64,000 bases of DNA, from assembly GCF_001552255.1 (NCBI RefSeq), contig NZ_BCQV01000014.1, forward strand, positions 1 through 64,000, written 5' to 3'. The stretch is from Alicyclobacillus shizuokensis NBRC 103103. GTDB lineage: Bacteria > Bacillota > Bacilli > Alicyclobacillales > Alicyclobacillaceae. Shown here in pieces: positions 7,848 through 16,199 of this stretch. The notes below the pieces were generated by a model, which saw nothing but the letters and a program-made list of their open reading frames with translations, had not been told where the DNA came from and made no database searches. Each line of letters begins with the position of its first letter. Position 1 is the first letter of the stretch. Made by a program: the position numbers and the translations under genes.

Positions 7848-8618
7848 CTAGTGGGACGACTTCTGGTACAGAAATGGAGCGACGTTGACGAGTCCATATC
7901 GATGGCTCTGCAGAAACTGCTCGGTCGATCCGACAAACAGAATGCCTCCGGGCGACAGCGCGCCCGCAAGCTTTGCGATAACCCGGTCCTTTCCTTCCTC
8001 GGTAAAATAAATCAACACATTTCGACATACGATGAGGTGAAAAGGCGCCCCCGGCGGCAGTACATCGCTGAACAGGTCGTGCTGCAGAAACCTGATGTGC
8101 CTCTGCAAGTGCGGCTGGATTCGCCAGCCGCCTCCAGTTTGAGGTACAAAATATCGATCCCGTTCGAAGTCCGGCAATGACCGCAGTTGATGAAGGCGAT
8201 AGACGCCGTCCTGGGCAGCGGAAAGAGCGGACTCATCAATGTCGGTGGCGAGGATGCGGTAGGAAACCCCGTGCTGCTCAAACAGGATAGCCAGCGTATA
8301 CGGCTCTTCACCCGTCGCACATGCGGCGCTCCAAACGCGCACAGGCGCCACCTGCAGCCGCTCAATCCATGGCCACAAGGCCCGCCAGCGCTCCGGATTG
8401 CGAAAAAATTCGGATACATTGATCGTGATCTTGTCCAAAAATTCCTGACGCAGTCTTGGATTTTGTGCCACCGCCTCGGCCAACGCGTTCAGATTGGGAT
8501 AGTGATGACGGGTTTGGAAGGAGCGAATTCGCCGCTCCAGTTGAGGCCGTTTATAGAAGGTTAAATCGAGGCCAAATCGTTGGCGAAACGCATACATGAA
8601 TGTGTCGAAATCGTCCAT
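7848..8618 (-). CDS. cheR: CheR chemotaxis protein methyltransferase
   Basis: CheR transfers methyl groups from S-adenosylmethionine to glutamates of chemoreceptors. The 256-residue protein has the N-terminal helical domain (about 1-75) with RPQLERRIRSFQ and ITINVSEFFRNPERW, then the SAM-binding domain with VWSAACATGEEPYTLAI, ATDIDESAL and FHLIVCRNVLIYF. The ATG at 8618 follows AGGGGA. In Bacillus subtilis cheR follows ndk in the mtr-hep-ndk line; here a patatin gene on the other strand has come between them, and the two genes face away from each other with 33 bases between. Confidence 0.93.
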   Translation of the reverse strand: MDDFDTFMYAFRQRFGLDLTFYKRPQLERRIRSFQTRHHYPNLNALAEAVAQNPRLRQEFLDKITINVSEFFRNPERWRALWPWIERLQVAPVRVWSAACATGEEPYTLAILFEQHGVSYRILATDIDESALSAAQDGVYRLHQLRSLPDFERDRYFVPQTGGGWRIQPHLQRHIRFLQHDLFSDVLPPGAPFHLIVCRNVLIYFTEEGKDRVIAKLAGALSPGGILFVGSTEQFLQSHRYGLVNVAPFLYQKSSH

Positions 8619-8651
8619 AGACGTCCCCTTGCTTCTGGAGGTGAGATCCTC

Positions 8652-9647
8652 GTGATCCCCACATCGGAACGACCCTTCCGAATTGGTGTAGCCCTGAGCG
8701 GAGGAACTCTCAAAGCTGCCGCTCATGCTGGCGCCCTGGAGGCGCTGCGCGACTTGGGCGTGAATCCCGCTATGGCGGCCGGAACCAGCGCCGGGGCCGT
8801 TGTCGCCGCCTTGTTCGCCCACGGCTACGCCCGCACGGACTACCTCGACCTTATTCGACACTTTCCGGGAACTTCCCTGCTTGATTATGGACTGCCGTGG
8901 TCCCTGCGCGTCTCTCGGTTCTTGCGCCTGCCCATCCACCTATCGCATCGGCCGCAGCGGATACGATTTCCCGGGGGGCTGGTCCGCGGGCAAACCCTGC
9001 AGCGTTATTTCCGCAAGACTCTGGCTGGACGCAAGCCTATCGCCCCCTTTTTCGTCCTGGCCACCGATTTGGTCACTGGCGATCCGGTCGTGTTCTCCAA
9101 CTATCCGCCCGCCGTGGCTTCGGGACGGGCCCTGCCCGCGTCGCCGATTGAACAGTGCCTGCTCGCCAGCTGCGCACTGCCTGGCATATTTCGCCCCGTA
9201 TGCCGAGAGAATCAGGTGCTGGTCGACGGGGCGCTGCGCCACTATGTGCCTGTGTACGTGCTGCGAGAGATGGGGTGTCAAAAAATCATCGTGGTCAACC
9301 TGCATACATTGGACAGAGACTGGCGGCCCCGCCACCTGGTGGATGTCTTGATCCGCTCGTTCGATGTGCTTTTGCGGGAAACCATAGAGGATGATATGGG
9401 CGGAGATGATGTTTACGTCGTGGAGCCAAGTGTACAGGGCATGAATTGGACCTCTCTGCAACGATTGGAGGACAGTTTTTACGCCGGATATGAAGCCGTC
9501 ATATCAATCAGGCAGCGTCTGCTCACGTGGATTCACGATGGTCCTCCCATCCACCGACGACCGCCGCTGCAGATGCGCCGGTCTGCGGAGATTCCGCCGA
9601 GAACCACCGGCAAGCGGCCGGACAATCGAAAGACCTCTGCCCCATGA
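8652..9647 (+). CDS. Patatin-like phospholipase/esterase
   Basis: The protein has 331 residues. The N-terminal patatin domain holds GVALSGGTLKAAAHAGAL (a variant of the oxyanion loop), the nucleophile motif GTSAG with Ser46, and the catalytic aspartate in VDGALRHY (Asp192). Patatins hydrolyse acyl chains from lipids with a Ser-Asp dyad; the bacterial substrate is usually unknown. The GTG at 8652 follows GGAGGTGA. After about residue 280 the sequence is basic and proline-rich. No signal peptide is seen, so it is probably cytoplasmic. It is inserted between cheR and ndk on the opposite strand. Confidence 0.88.
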   Translation: MIPTSERPFRIGVALSGGTLKAAAHAGALEALRDLGVNPAMAAGTSAGAVVAALFAHGYARTDYLDLIRHFPGTSLLDYGLPWSLRVSRFLRLPIHLSHRPQRIRFPGGLVRGQTLQRYFRKTLAGRKPIAPFFVLATDLVTGDPVVFSNYPPAVASGRALPASPIEQCLLASCALPGIFRPVCRENQVLVDGALRHYVPVYVLREMGCQKIIVVNLHTLDRDWRPRHLVDVLIRSFDVLLRETIEDDMGGDDVYVVEPSVQGMNWTSLQRLEDSFYAGYEAVISIRQRLLTWIHDGPPIHRRPPLQMRRSAEIPPRTTGKRPDNRKTSAP

Positions 9648-9660
9648 GGGGACAGAGGTC
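9632..9660. terminator. Stem-loop between the patatin and ndk genes
   Basis: GACCTCTG...CAGAGGTC with an inner CCCC/GGGG pair forms a long stem with one bulged base. On the minus strand it is followed by TTT, which suits ndk. It covers the stop codon of the convergent patatin gene. Confidence 0.6.
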
Positions 9661-9708
9661 ATGTACCGAGGCCGCGATGGGCGATGGGCGGTCAAACTCA
9701 ACCGCCGA

Positions 9709-10158
9709 CTAGGCCAACCAAACGTCCACGGCCCGCTCGTACGCCACCATGCCCTCTGGGAACCACAGCCTGATCTCTCGGTCTGCACTTTCCGGTGAAT
9801 CGGAGCCGTGAATCACGTTCATGCCGATGGTGAGTCCATAGTCGCCACGAATGGTTCCAGGTGCCGCGTCCGCAGGATTGGTCTGTCCCATGATGGCGCG
9901 AGCAATTCGGATGGCTCCTTCCCCTTCCCAGACCATCGCGAACACGGGGGAGGAGGTGATGAATGCCACCAAGTCCTGAAAGAACGGGCGCTCACGGTGC
10001 TCCGCGTAATGCTGTTCAGCCAATTCGCGGCTAACGGACATCAACTTTGCCGCCCGCAGTTTCAGCCCTTTGCGCTCCAAACGAGCGACAATCTCGCCCA
10101 CCAAGCCCCGCTGCACGCCATCTGGTTTTACCATCACAAACGTCAATTCCGTTGCCAT
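9709..10158 (-). CDS. ndk: Nucleoside diphosphate kinase
   Basis: This enzyme moves the gamma-phosphate of ATP to nucleoside diphosphates through a phospho-histidine. The 149-residue protein shows the whole family core: [16 protein letters not shown] at the N-terminus and the active-site segment [12 protein letters not shown] with His117. The ATG at 10158 was chosen because it gives the family N-terminus; AAGGGAG is about 12 bases upstream. It follows hepT by about 80 bases on the same strand, the same order as in Bacillus subtilis. Confidence 0.95.
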   Translation of the reverse strand: MATELTFVMVKPDGVQRGLVGEIVARLERKGLKLRAAKLMSVSRELAEQHYAEHRERPFFQDLVAFITSSPVFAMVWEGEGAIRIARAIMGQTNPADAAPGTIRGDYGLTIGMNVIHGSDSPESADREIRLWFPEGMVAYERAVDVWLA

Positions 10159-10236
10159 GACCGTCCGTAACTCCCTTCCATGTTGTACGCGCCCCATTTT
10201 ACGGGAAGGCGGACGATGTCTGCAAGCTTCCGCCAC

Positions 10237-11205
10237 CTAATAAACGCGCTGATTGACAAACTGGGCAATGCTGCGCAGCTGCGTCACCACCTGGTCTGCT
10301 GGCAGCAAATCCAATTCGGCCATCGCCTTGTCCAAATACCTCTCTGCCAGCGACCTGGCGTAGTCCAGTGAATTCGATGAACGAATCAGGCGAACAGCTT
10401 GCTCCACATCGCTCGCATCCATGTCGGTATGTACCAAGCTGCGTAATTCCCGGGCATGAGGGCCAGTGGCCAGTGCATGCAGAGTGGGCAGGGTCAAGTT
10501 TCCCTGCCGCAAATCGCCCCCTACCGGTTTGCCCACCACTTCGGCATCGCCAATAAAGTCCAACAAATCATCCGTTATTTGGAATGACATGCCCGTGTAA
10601 TGACCAAACCTGCGTGCGATGCCGATGGTCGCTTCGTCGCACCCGCCCACGCGGGCTCCGACGGCGCAACTTACCGAGATCAACAGCGCCGTTTTCCGTT
10701 CCACGCGGCGCAAATACGATCGCAACGATTGATGCCAATTATAAAAATCTCGGATTTGGTCAATCTCTCCCTCGCACATACGAACCATGGCCAGAGACAT
10801 CTCTTCATGAACCGCAGGAATGTCAATGGTGGTCAACAGCTGGATCGCACGGGCGAACAAAAAATCGCCCGTATACATGGCTGGACGATTGCCAAACCGA
10901 GCGCGCACGGTCGGTCTCCCTCTGCGCACGTCCGATTCATCGACCACATCGTCGTGCACCAGAGAAGCCATATGTACCAACTCGAGAGCGGCCGCTGCGC
11001 GGTATACCTGCTCGCCTGGCCGTCGACCGTCGAGTTGACTGCACATCAAGGCAAACAACGGCCTGATTCGCTTTCCGCCGGCCTCCAAGAGCTGCCTTGC
11101 CGATTGAGTCATTGCTGGATTGGCAGACGCCACGGCCTCCATAAGACAACGTTCCACACGTTGCAAATCGCTCTCGTACGCCCGATAGACCGAATGAAAC
11201 TCCAT
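10237..11205 (-). CDS. hepT: Heptaprenyl diphosphate synthase, component II
   Basis: This is the catalytic subunit that builds the polyprenyl side chain of menaquinone from isopentenyl diphosphate. The 322-residue trans-prenyltransferase has both aspartate-rich motifs, VHDDVVDE (Asp85, 86, 89) and TDDLLDF (Asp212, 213, 216), and GGKRIRPL at 43-50. The ATG follows GGAGG by 6 bases. It lies 2 bases after menG, which in turn overlaps hepS, so all three are one operon. Chain length cannot be read directly; the pairing with a HepS subunit argues for the two-component heptaprenyl type. Confidence 0.93.
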   Translation of the reverse strand: MEFHSVYRAYESDLQRVERCLMEAVASANPAMTQSARQLLEAGGKRIRPLFALMCSQLDGRRPGEQVYRAAAALELVHMASLVHDDVVDESDVRRGRPTVRARFGNRPAMYTGDFLFARAIQLLTTIDIPAVHEEMSLAMVRMCEGEIDQIRDFYNWHQSLRSYLRRVERKTALLISVSCAVGARVGGCDEATIGIARRFGHYTGMSFQITDDLLDFIGDAEVVGKPVGGDLRQGNLTLPTLHALATGPHARELRSLVHTDMDASDVEQAVRLIRSSNSLDYARSLAERYLDKAMAELDLLPADQVVTQLRSIAQFVNQRVY

Positions 11206-11207
11206 GC

Positions 11208-11933
11208 TTAGCCTCCTGCCTTACGGCCTAGATGGAGGGCCGCGACGCCGCCTGTCAGCGGATAACTTTGCACTTGTTCAAGTCCGACTTCGCGAAATAT
11301 GTGTTCCAACTGACGGCGGTCCGGAAAATCCACCAATGACTCCGGCAGCCACGCGTATGGCGCCCTCTTCCCCACTGCCAGCGCACCAATCCAAGGTAGA
11401 ATCCGATGAAAATAAAAGTAATACAGCGATCGCCACACCGGCCACTCAGGCTTGGACAGTTCCAGGCTTACAACCCAGCCTCCCGGCCGCACCACCCGCG
11501 CCATTTCCGCCAAGACCTGGTGGATATCCGGCACATTACGCAAAGCGAAGCCAATTGTCGCCGCGTCAAACGTATCCTGTGCAAACGGCAGCGCCATGGC
11601 ATCCCCTTGCACAAGCCGTACCCAGCGGGCCAAGTCAGGGTGGCGTTGCAGCTTGTCCTCAGCAACATCCAACATTTCCTGACAAAAGTCGATGCCGACC
11701 ACTTCACCCTGTTCCCCGACCGCTCGCGCCAAGGACAGCGTCCAATCGCCGGTTCCGCATGCGACATCCAATGCGCGGCTGCCAGGCTCAAGCTTCAGGT
11801 GCTTCATGGCGAAGCGCCGCCATCCCTTGTGCTGCGAAAAGCTGAGCACCGTATTCATCATGTCGTATCGGTGCGCGATCTGGGAAAATACGTCGTGCAC
11901 ATATCGCGCTTTATCCGTCCGCACAGCCATCAT
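11208..11933 (-). CDS. menG: Demethylmenaquinone methyltransferase
   Basis: This SAM-dependent enzyme (also called UbiE/MenH) performs the last step of menaquinone synthesis. The protein has about 241 residues with ALDVACGTGDWTLSLA (motif I), VVGIDFCQEML, the UbiE signature GFALRNVPD, and VVRPGGWVVSLELSKP. Two ATGs lie next to each other at 11933 and 11930; GAGGGG serves either, and both overlap the stop codon of hepS, so translation is probably coupled. Its position between the two subunits of heptaprenyl diphosphate synthase is the classic Bacillus arrangement. Confidence 0.94.
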   Translation of the reverse strand: MMAVRTDKARYVHDVFSQIAHRYDMMNTVLSFSQHKGWRRFAMKHLKLEPGSRALDVACGTGDWTLSLARAVGEQGEVVGIDFCQEMLDVAEDKLQRHPDLARWVRLVQGDAMALPFAQDTFDAATIGFALRNVPDIHQVLAEMARVVRPGGWVVSLELSKPEWPVWRSLYYFYFHRILPWIGALAVGKRAPYAWLPESLVDFPDRRQLEHIFREVGLEQVQSYPLTGGVAALHLGRKAGG

Positions 11934-12754
11934 CGGTTCCCCTCGGCCAACAATTGTTGTTCTAAGTTTCGTTGTACCGGCAACAGGCACTCCAGCAGAA
12001 AATTGGTGGTCTGCTGCAACCGGACATTGATGGGACCTCGTAGAATATTCTCAATCAAATCGGATAACCACTGATTCAGTTGCCGCACTGAGAATACGCT
12101 CGGCAGATCATCGACCGATCGACGGTCACTCAAAACGTACGCCTTGACCAAGGACCTGACCTGATTGAGCCAAGCGGGATCCCCAGGGAATAGCCACTGG
12201 CAGACCGCGTACAGCAATTCACCGTGTATCGTAGAGCAGAGCTCCAGTTTCTCCTGCAAACGTTGCAGGGAGGACTCCGCATCAGCATCTCGTTGCAGAC
12301 TCCATAGTGCCATTTTGGCCTCGTTGACTTTCACGACCGCTTCACAGAGACCCGCCAACAGACGCAAATCGCCCAGACGAGCCAGTATCCAATAATACCG
12401 TCCGCTGCTGTAATCCCCTGTGAGAACCATTAACTGGCGAGCCTGTCCGGTGTGAGCATCCACTTTATCGTGAATGGACAGACCCAGCTGCAGCAACAGA
12501 ACGGCTTCCAGAATGGGACGAGTTTTCACGGATGGCAGATTGGCGCCGCGCAGGATGGCTGACAGCACGTCGAAATGAAACCGGCTGGCTGCAGGCTCTA
12601 TGCGGTGCTTTCGCAACAGTGGGTGATCAATGTAATAGCGGACTCGCTGGTCCAGCTCTTGAAACCGAATGTCGTTCACCTCAGCAAGTGCCACGCAAGT
12701 TTCATCCCCTTGCTGTCGTCCAGAATCCTCCGTGGGACGCCCGCCCAGTGCCAT
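11930..12754 (-). CDS. hepS: Heptaprenyl diphosphate synthase, component I
   Basis: This is the non-catalytic regulatory subunit needed by HepT to make the C35 chain. The all-helical protein of about 274 residues contains the family segments LLLQLGLSIHDKV and LMVLTGDYSSGRYY. The start is not certain: the ATG at 12754 has GAAGG upstream, and a GTG at 12694 behind AGGGGA is possible. Repeated TATACT boxes at about 12776-12792 look like a -10 region, which would place the RNA start just before 12754. It follows mtrB, as in Bacillus subtilis. Confidence 0.85.
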   Translation of the reverse strand: MALGGRPTEDSGRQQGDETCVALAEVNDIRFQELDQRVRYYIDHPLLRKHRIEPAASRFHFDVLSAILRGANLPSVKTRPILEAVLLLQLGLSIHDKVDAHTGQARQLMVLTGDYSSGRYYWILARLGDLRLLAGLCEAVVKVNEAKMALWSLQRDADAESSLQRLQEKLELCSTIHGELLYAVCQWLFPGDPAWLNQVRSLVKAYVLSDRRSVDDLPSVFSVRQLNQWLSDLIENILRGPINVRLQQTTNFLLECLLPVQRNLEQQLLAEGNR

Positions 12755-12844
12755 CTGCAGCCTTCGCCCATGCATAGTATATAGTATAACACAGCTGCAA
12801 AATCCTGCTTGCATCATCAGTCCCTGAACAGCGAGAGTCTCGCT

Positions 12845-13084
12845 TCACTTTCCATCGTCACCGCCCGCCGCTATCTTTCCGTGCTTAGTATATACCAACG
12901 CTTTCCCACGGATCTTCATGGCTGAGGTGTGTTCTGTAAATTGAACCACCATCACCTCCCCCCGGTCCAACTTCTCGGTATGATGAAACTTGGTTTCCGG
13001 GCCGCGGGTCAGACCCATAACCTGCACCCCGTTTTCCAACGCCTGAATCACAAAGTAATCGCCAAGAACAGGAGATTCCGACAT
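12845..13084 (-). CDS. mtrB: Tryptophan RNA-binding attenuation protein (TRAP)
   Basis: TRAP is an 11-mer ring that, when loaded with tryptophan, binds series of GAG/UAG triplets in leader RNAs and shuts off trp genes. The 79-residue protein matches the family from end to end: [32 protein letters not shown] and [16 protein letters not shown]. The RNA-contacting Lys and Arg residues (Lys38, Lys57, Arg59) and the tryptophan-pocket threonines are kept. AAGGGGGAG precedes the ATG at 13084. In Bacillus subtilis mtrA (folE) precedes mtrB; here no folE is present and a group II intron remnant lies upstream. Confidence 0.95.
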   Translation of the reverse strand: MSESPVLGDYFVIQALENGVQVMGLTRGPETKFHHTEKLDRGEVMVVQFTEHTSAMKIRGKALVYTKHGKIAAGGDDGK

Positions 13085-13158
13085 CCCGCTCCCCCTTTCG
13101 ATCACACCCGGATGGTGGTGTCCGAGGCGACACCGCCATCAAGTCCAGAGTAGTCCAG

Positions 13159-13298
13159 ATCGACGAGGAGAGGGCGCCTAGCCCCCGTCCTCTCACACCA
13201 CCGTACGTGCGGATCCGCATACGGCGATTCACGAAACGCCACGAAGTGTCAGCTATCTGACCTGAAGACTGCCTAGATATCGCCCATGCCGGGCGCAC
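13159..13298 (-). mobile_element. Deleted group IIC intron remnant behind tRNA-Pro
   Basis: On the minus strand the element starts with GTGCGCCCGGCATGGGCG, the 5' end seen in group IIC introns, and ends with a domain V-like hairpin (CGCCGTATGCGG...CGCACGTACGGTGG) and a domain VI-like stem (GGGGGCTAGGCGCCC) finishing in CGAT. Only about 140 bp remain; nearly all of domains I-IV is missing. Its last 90 bases differ at only a few positions from the longer copy at 43854-44313. It sits 7 bases past the T run of the tRNA-Pro terminator, the usual target position of this intron class. Ends are inferred by comparing the two copies. Confidence 0.7.
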
Positions 13299-13304
13299 CA
13301 TAAC

Positions 13305-13335
13305 GAAAAACCAGCGTACAACGACGCTGGTTTTT
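13305..13335 (-). terminator. Intrinsic terminator of tRNA-Pro
   Basis: AAAACCAGCG and CGCTGGTTTT on the minus strand form a 10-bp stem with a TTTTT end, immediately after the tRNA CCA. Confidence 0.85.
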
Positions 13336-13412
13336 TGGTCGGAATGCCGGGATTTGAACCCGGGACCTCTACCTCCCCAAGGTAGCGCGCTACCAGGCTG
13401 CGCCACATCCCG
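13336..13412 (-). tRNA. tRNA-Pro(GGG)
   Basis: A full cloverleaf on the minus strand: acceptor CGGGATG pairs with CATTCCG, the anticodon stem CTACC/GGTAG holds the loop TTGGGGA with anticodon GGG, the T arm reads GGTTCAAATC, and the CCA end is encoded. It has its own promoter and terminator. Confidence 0.95.
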
Positions 13413-13436
13413 TGGATTCATTGCCGCGCAAAAATC

Positions 13437-13465
13437 ATTATAGCCGATGTTCACCGACATTGCAA
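13437..13465 (-). promoter_or_regulatory. SigA promoter of tRNA-Pro
   Basis: TTGCAA (13465-13460) and a perfect TATAAT (13442-13437) are 17 bases apart on the minus strand, 24 bases before the tRNA 5' end. Confidence 0.85.
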
Positions 13466-13533
13466 TCATCCACGTGAAATCGCGCGCTCAGCCTGCCGCA
13501 TACAGCACACCGCGGGGCGAGGGCAACGGCCTA

Positions 13534-13806
13534 CTATTGGACCTCGGCCCGCAGCACCTTGCCGGCTTTGAACGACGGCACACGACTCGCCGCGATGTCT
13601 ATGACCTCACCAGTCTGCGGGTTGCGCCCCTTGCGCGCCGCCCGTTCGCGGATGTCAAAGTGCCCAAACCCGACCAGTTGCACCTTTTCTCCTTGAGCCA
13701 ACGCTTGGGTGATGACATCAAAGACAGTGTCCACCACCAACGCGCAGTCCTTTTTTGTGAAGTGAGTGCGCTCAGACACCAGTTGTACCAATTCGGCTTT
13801 GTTCAT
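13534..13806 (-). CDS. hup: HU-type DNA-binding protein
   Basis: This nucleoid protein of 90 residues bends and compacts DNA as a dimer. The sequence matches HU throughout: [40 protein letters not shown] (the start of the DNA-clasping arm) and FKAGKVL at the C-terminus. The ATG is preceded by GAGGTG. It follows spoIVA by about 110 bases, as in Bacillus subtilis. Two GGTGTTG copies and one CAACACC in its leader could form alternative hairpins, one of which would cover the ribosome site. Confidence 0.95.
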   Translation of the reverse strand: MNKAELVQLVSERTHFTKKDCALVVDTVFDVITQALAQGEKVQLVGFGHFDIRERAARKGRNPQTGEVIDIAASRVPSFKAGKVLRAEVQ

Positions 13807-13810
13807 TCTT

Positions 13811-13847
13811 CAACACCTCGCACAACACCGTGATTTTACAGGTGTTG
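13811..13847 (-). promoter_or_regulatory. hup leader with mutually exclusive hairpins
   Basis: In the minus-strand RNA CAACACC is followed by GGTGTTG after 11 bases and by a second GGTGTTG 5 bases later. The second copy includes part of the Shine-Dalgarno sequence GAGGTG. Pairing with the first copy leaves the start site free; pairing with the second hides it. Confidence 0.4.
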
Positions 13848-13915
13848 CCGGGTTTTTGGGAATTTATACCCTATATCTCCGCCACAGCTCCTGCCATCTT
13901 CCATCGACACCCCAT

Positions 13916-15394
13916 TCAGAGGATGATGGCGATAAGCCCGCCGCTGCCCTCGTTGATGATGCGCTGAAGAGTCTCCCGCAATTTGTACTGCGCGTTTTCC
14001 GGCATCAGAGATAGTTTTCCAGATATCCCTTCTCGCACAATCGCAGCCAGGGACTTTCCAAAAATGTCACTGTCCCAGATTTTCAACGGATCTTGCTCAA
14101 AATCCTGCATGAGATAGCGGACCAGTTCTTCAGACTGCTTCTCCGTACCTACTATCGGGGCGAATTCGGATTCCACATCAACCCGAATCATGTGAATCGA
14201 CGGCGCTGTGGCCTTGAGCCGAACGCCAAACCGCGATCCCTGCTTGATCAGTTCCGGTTCATCCAACGTCATTTCTTCCAGCGCTGGCGGCGCAATGCCG
14301 TAACCCGTCATCTTGACCATCTTCAGTGCGTCCGCCACCTTGTCGTATTCGCGCTTGGCGAAGACAAACTCTTTCATCATCCGCAGCAGTTGATCCCGCC
14401 CTGTGATCCGCTCGCCAACGACTTCCGTCAGCACTTGGTCATACAGTTCATCGGGCGCGGACAACTCTATCACGGCAATGCCCTTGCCCATGTCCATGTG
14501 CGACAATCCGGCATGAGACACGAACTCGTACGTCCCGAATTGGCTGACCACCCGGTCTATGTCGCGAATTCGTCGGATGTCGCGGATGGTCTCGTGCACA
14601 CAGGTTTGAAAGCGCTGGCGCAACCAATGGTCCTCATCCAACACCATCACCCAGTTAGGCAGGTTCACGTTGACCTCTTTGACAGGGAACTCGTACAGCG
14701 CCTCGCGCAGAACAATGTTGATCTCATGCGTTGTGAGTGTGGCACAGGACAGGGCGATGATGGGGACATCATATTTTTCAGCCAATTCCTGACGCAGGTC
14801 CTGGGCCTGCTGAGAGGCCGGATTCGCTGAATTCACGATGACCACAAACGGCTTGCCCAGTTCCTTCAATTCCTCTACGACACGCTCTTCCGCCTCGACG
14901 TAGGCGTATCGCGGAATCTCGGCAACGGTGCCGTCTGTGGTGACGACGATGCCCAGCGTGGAGTGGTCGCTGATGACCTTTCGGGTACCAATTTCCGCCG
15001 CTTCCTGGAACGGAATCGGATCATCAAACCAGGGCGTTGAAACCATTCGCGGCCCATTGTCGTCTTCGTAGCCGCGGGCGCCGGCCACCGCGTAGCCCAC
15101 GCAGTCCACTACCCGTACGTTTACATCCAGGCCTTCCGCCACCGAAACCTCCACCGATTGATTCGGGATAAACTTCGGCTCCGTGGTCATGATGGTGCGA
15201 CCGGCAGCGCTCTGAGGCAGTTCGTCGGTCGCACGTGTCCTATCGGCTTCATCCTTGATATTTGGAAGCACGATAAGTTCCATGAATTTTTTGATGAAAG
15301 TAGACTTGCCTGTGCGTACGGGGCCAACCACGCCGAGGTAGATATCGCCCCCTGTCCGCTCGGCAATGTCCTTGAATACGTCGAATTTCTCCAC
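13916..15394 (-). CDS. spoIVA: Spore coat morphogenetic ATPase SpoIVA
   Basis: SpoIVA polymerises with ATP on the outer forespore membrane and forms the base layer of the spore coat. The 492-residue protein has the normal family length, the Walker A motif GPVRTGKST at 24-32, the following ATDELPQSAAGRTIMTTEPK segment, and the conserved C-terminal part ending SGGLIAIIL. The GTG start has GAGGAGGAGG in front. It is expected to be made in the mother cell under SigE; I could not find a convincing SigE promoter in the 300 bases upstream. Confidence 0.97.
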   Translation of the reverse strand: MEKFDVFKDIAERTGGDIYLGVVGPVRTGKSTFIKKFMELIVLPNIKDEADRTRATDELPQSAAGRTIMTTEPKFIPNQSVEVSVAEGLDVNVRVVDCVGYAVAGARGYEDDNGPRMVSTPWFDDPIPFQEAAEIGTRKVISDHSTLGIVVTTDGTVAEIPRYAYVEAEERVVEELKELGKPFVVIVNSANPASQQAQDLRQELAEKYDVPIIALSCATLTTHEINIVLREALYEFPVKEVNVNLPNWVMVLDEDHWLRQRFQTCVHETIRDIRRIRDIDRVVSQFGTYEFVSHAGLSHMDMGKGIAVIELSAPDELYDQVLTEVVGERITGRDQLLRMMKEFVFAKREYDKVADALKMVKMTGYGIAPPALEEMTLDEPELIKQGSRFGVRLKATAPSIHMIRVDVESEFAPIVGTEKQSEELVRYLMQDFEQDPLKIWDSDIFGKSLAAIVREGISGKLSLMPENAQYKLRETLQRIINEGSGGLIAIIL

Positions 15395-15707
15395 GCTTTC
15401 CTCCTCCTCGCGCAGCGGGCCAAAGCCCCAAGACTGTCCAACTCTATGAGGACATTACATGTATATGCGGTTCGGCGCGGGCTATGCCCAGGAGGCTCGC
15501 CGTTCCTGACACTGGTCTATGTATACGTGTCAGATTCGTGTGTAGAACAAACTGGGCGCCTGGTCGGCGACGTAGAGGGATAAAGCAAGCAGCGGGCAAA
15601 CCAACGCGACACAGCGCTGGTTTGCCCGCCGTAAGATAGGCGCAGCCGCGGCCCACCCGCAACCTCGTACAACCGCCTGATTCATAGTTGCATTTGCCGA
15701 AGTCGGA
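15395..15707. other. Intergenic region between gcvH and spoIVA
   Basis: No convincing gene is seen in these 313 bases. It holds a 7-bp inverted repeat CTGACAC...GTGTCAG at about 15506-15533 and the gcvH terminator at 15592-15629. The spoIVA promoter must lie here. Confidence 0.6.
15592..15629 (-). terminator. Stem-loop after gcvH
   Basis: GCGGGCAAACCAACGC and GCGCTGGTTTGCCCGC pair over 16 positions with one mismatch around a 6-base loop. The T content downstream on the minus strand is modest. Confidence 0.6.
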
Positions 15708-16094
15708 TCACGATTCGGACACGAATGATTCGTATCCCGCCGCGTCCAGGAGGTCGTCCAATTCTCCGGGATTCTCCATCTCGATGACAATCATCCATCC
15801 CTCTCCGTATGGACTGCTGTTCACGAGTTCTGGACTGTCGGTCAATTTGTCGTTCACCGCGACCACCCGTCCTGAGACCGGCGCGTACAAATCGGACACG
15901 GTTTTCACCGATTCCACGGTGCCGAAGGTTTCGTTTGCGTGCACGGTGGCACCGACGTCCGGCAACTCGACGAACACGATGTCGCCGAGTTCGTCTTGGG
16001 CAAAGTGAGTGATCCCCACATAGGCCCGGTCGCCTTCCGTGCGCACCCATTCATGTTCCTTAGAATACTTGAGATCAAGGGGGATGTGGCTCAT
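15708..16094 (-). CDS. gcvH: Glycine cleavage system H protein
   Basis: The 128-residue lipoyl carrier shuttles the aminomethyl group between the other glycine cleavage proteins and, in Firmicutes, also relays lipoate to other enzymes. The lipoylation site is Lys64 in [20 protein letters not shown], and the N-terminus [10 protein letters not shown] is typical. The ATG at 16094 follows GGGAGGTCG. None of the other gcv genes is nearby; a lone gcvH fits the lipoyl-relay role (established for the Bacillus family, inferred here). Confidence 0.95.
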   Translation of the reverse strand: MSHIPLDLKYSKEHEWVRTEGDRAYVGITHFAQDELGDIVFVELPDVGATVHANETFGTVESVKTVSDLYAPVSGRVVAVNDKLTDSPELVNSSPYGEGWMIVIEMENPGELDDLLDAAGYESFVSES

Positions 16095-16199
16095 ACAACG
16101 ACCTCCCGGAGCTATGTTTTCATATTTTCGGAAAGCATCGACGCATCTCCAGTGTATCAAAATGATCCTGCGGAAACACGCAGCTTATTGAAAGCATTG

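Noticed and set aside
13139-13260. An open frame with the string RRMRIRTYGGVRGRG, seen also near 43860 and looking like a shared protein
   Set aside because: The similarity comes from the domain V/VI part of the two group II intron copies, not from a coding sequence.
13916-15394. Long plus-strand frames opposite spoIVA
   Set aside because: The minus strand matches SpoIVA over its full length; the plus-strand frames have no ribosome sites.
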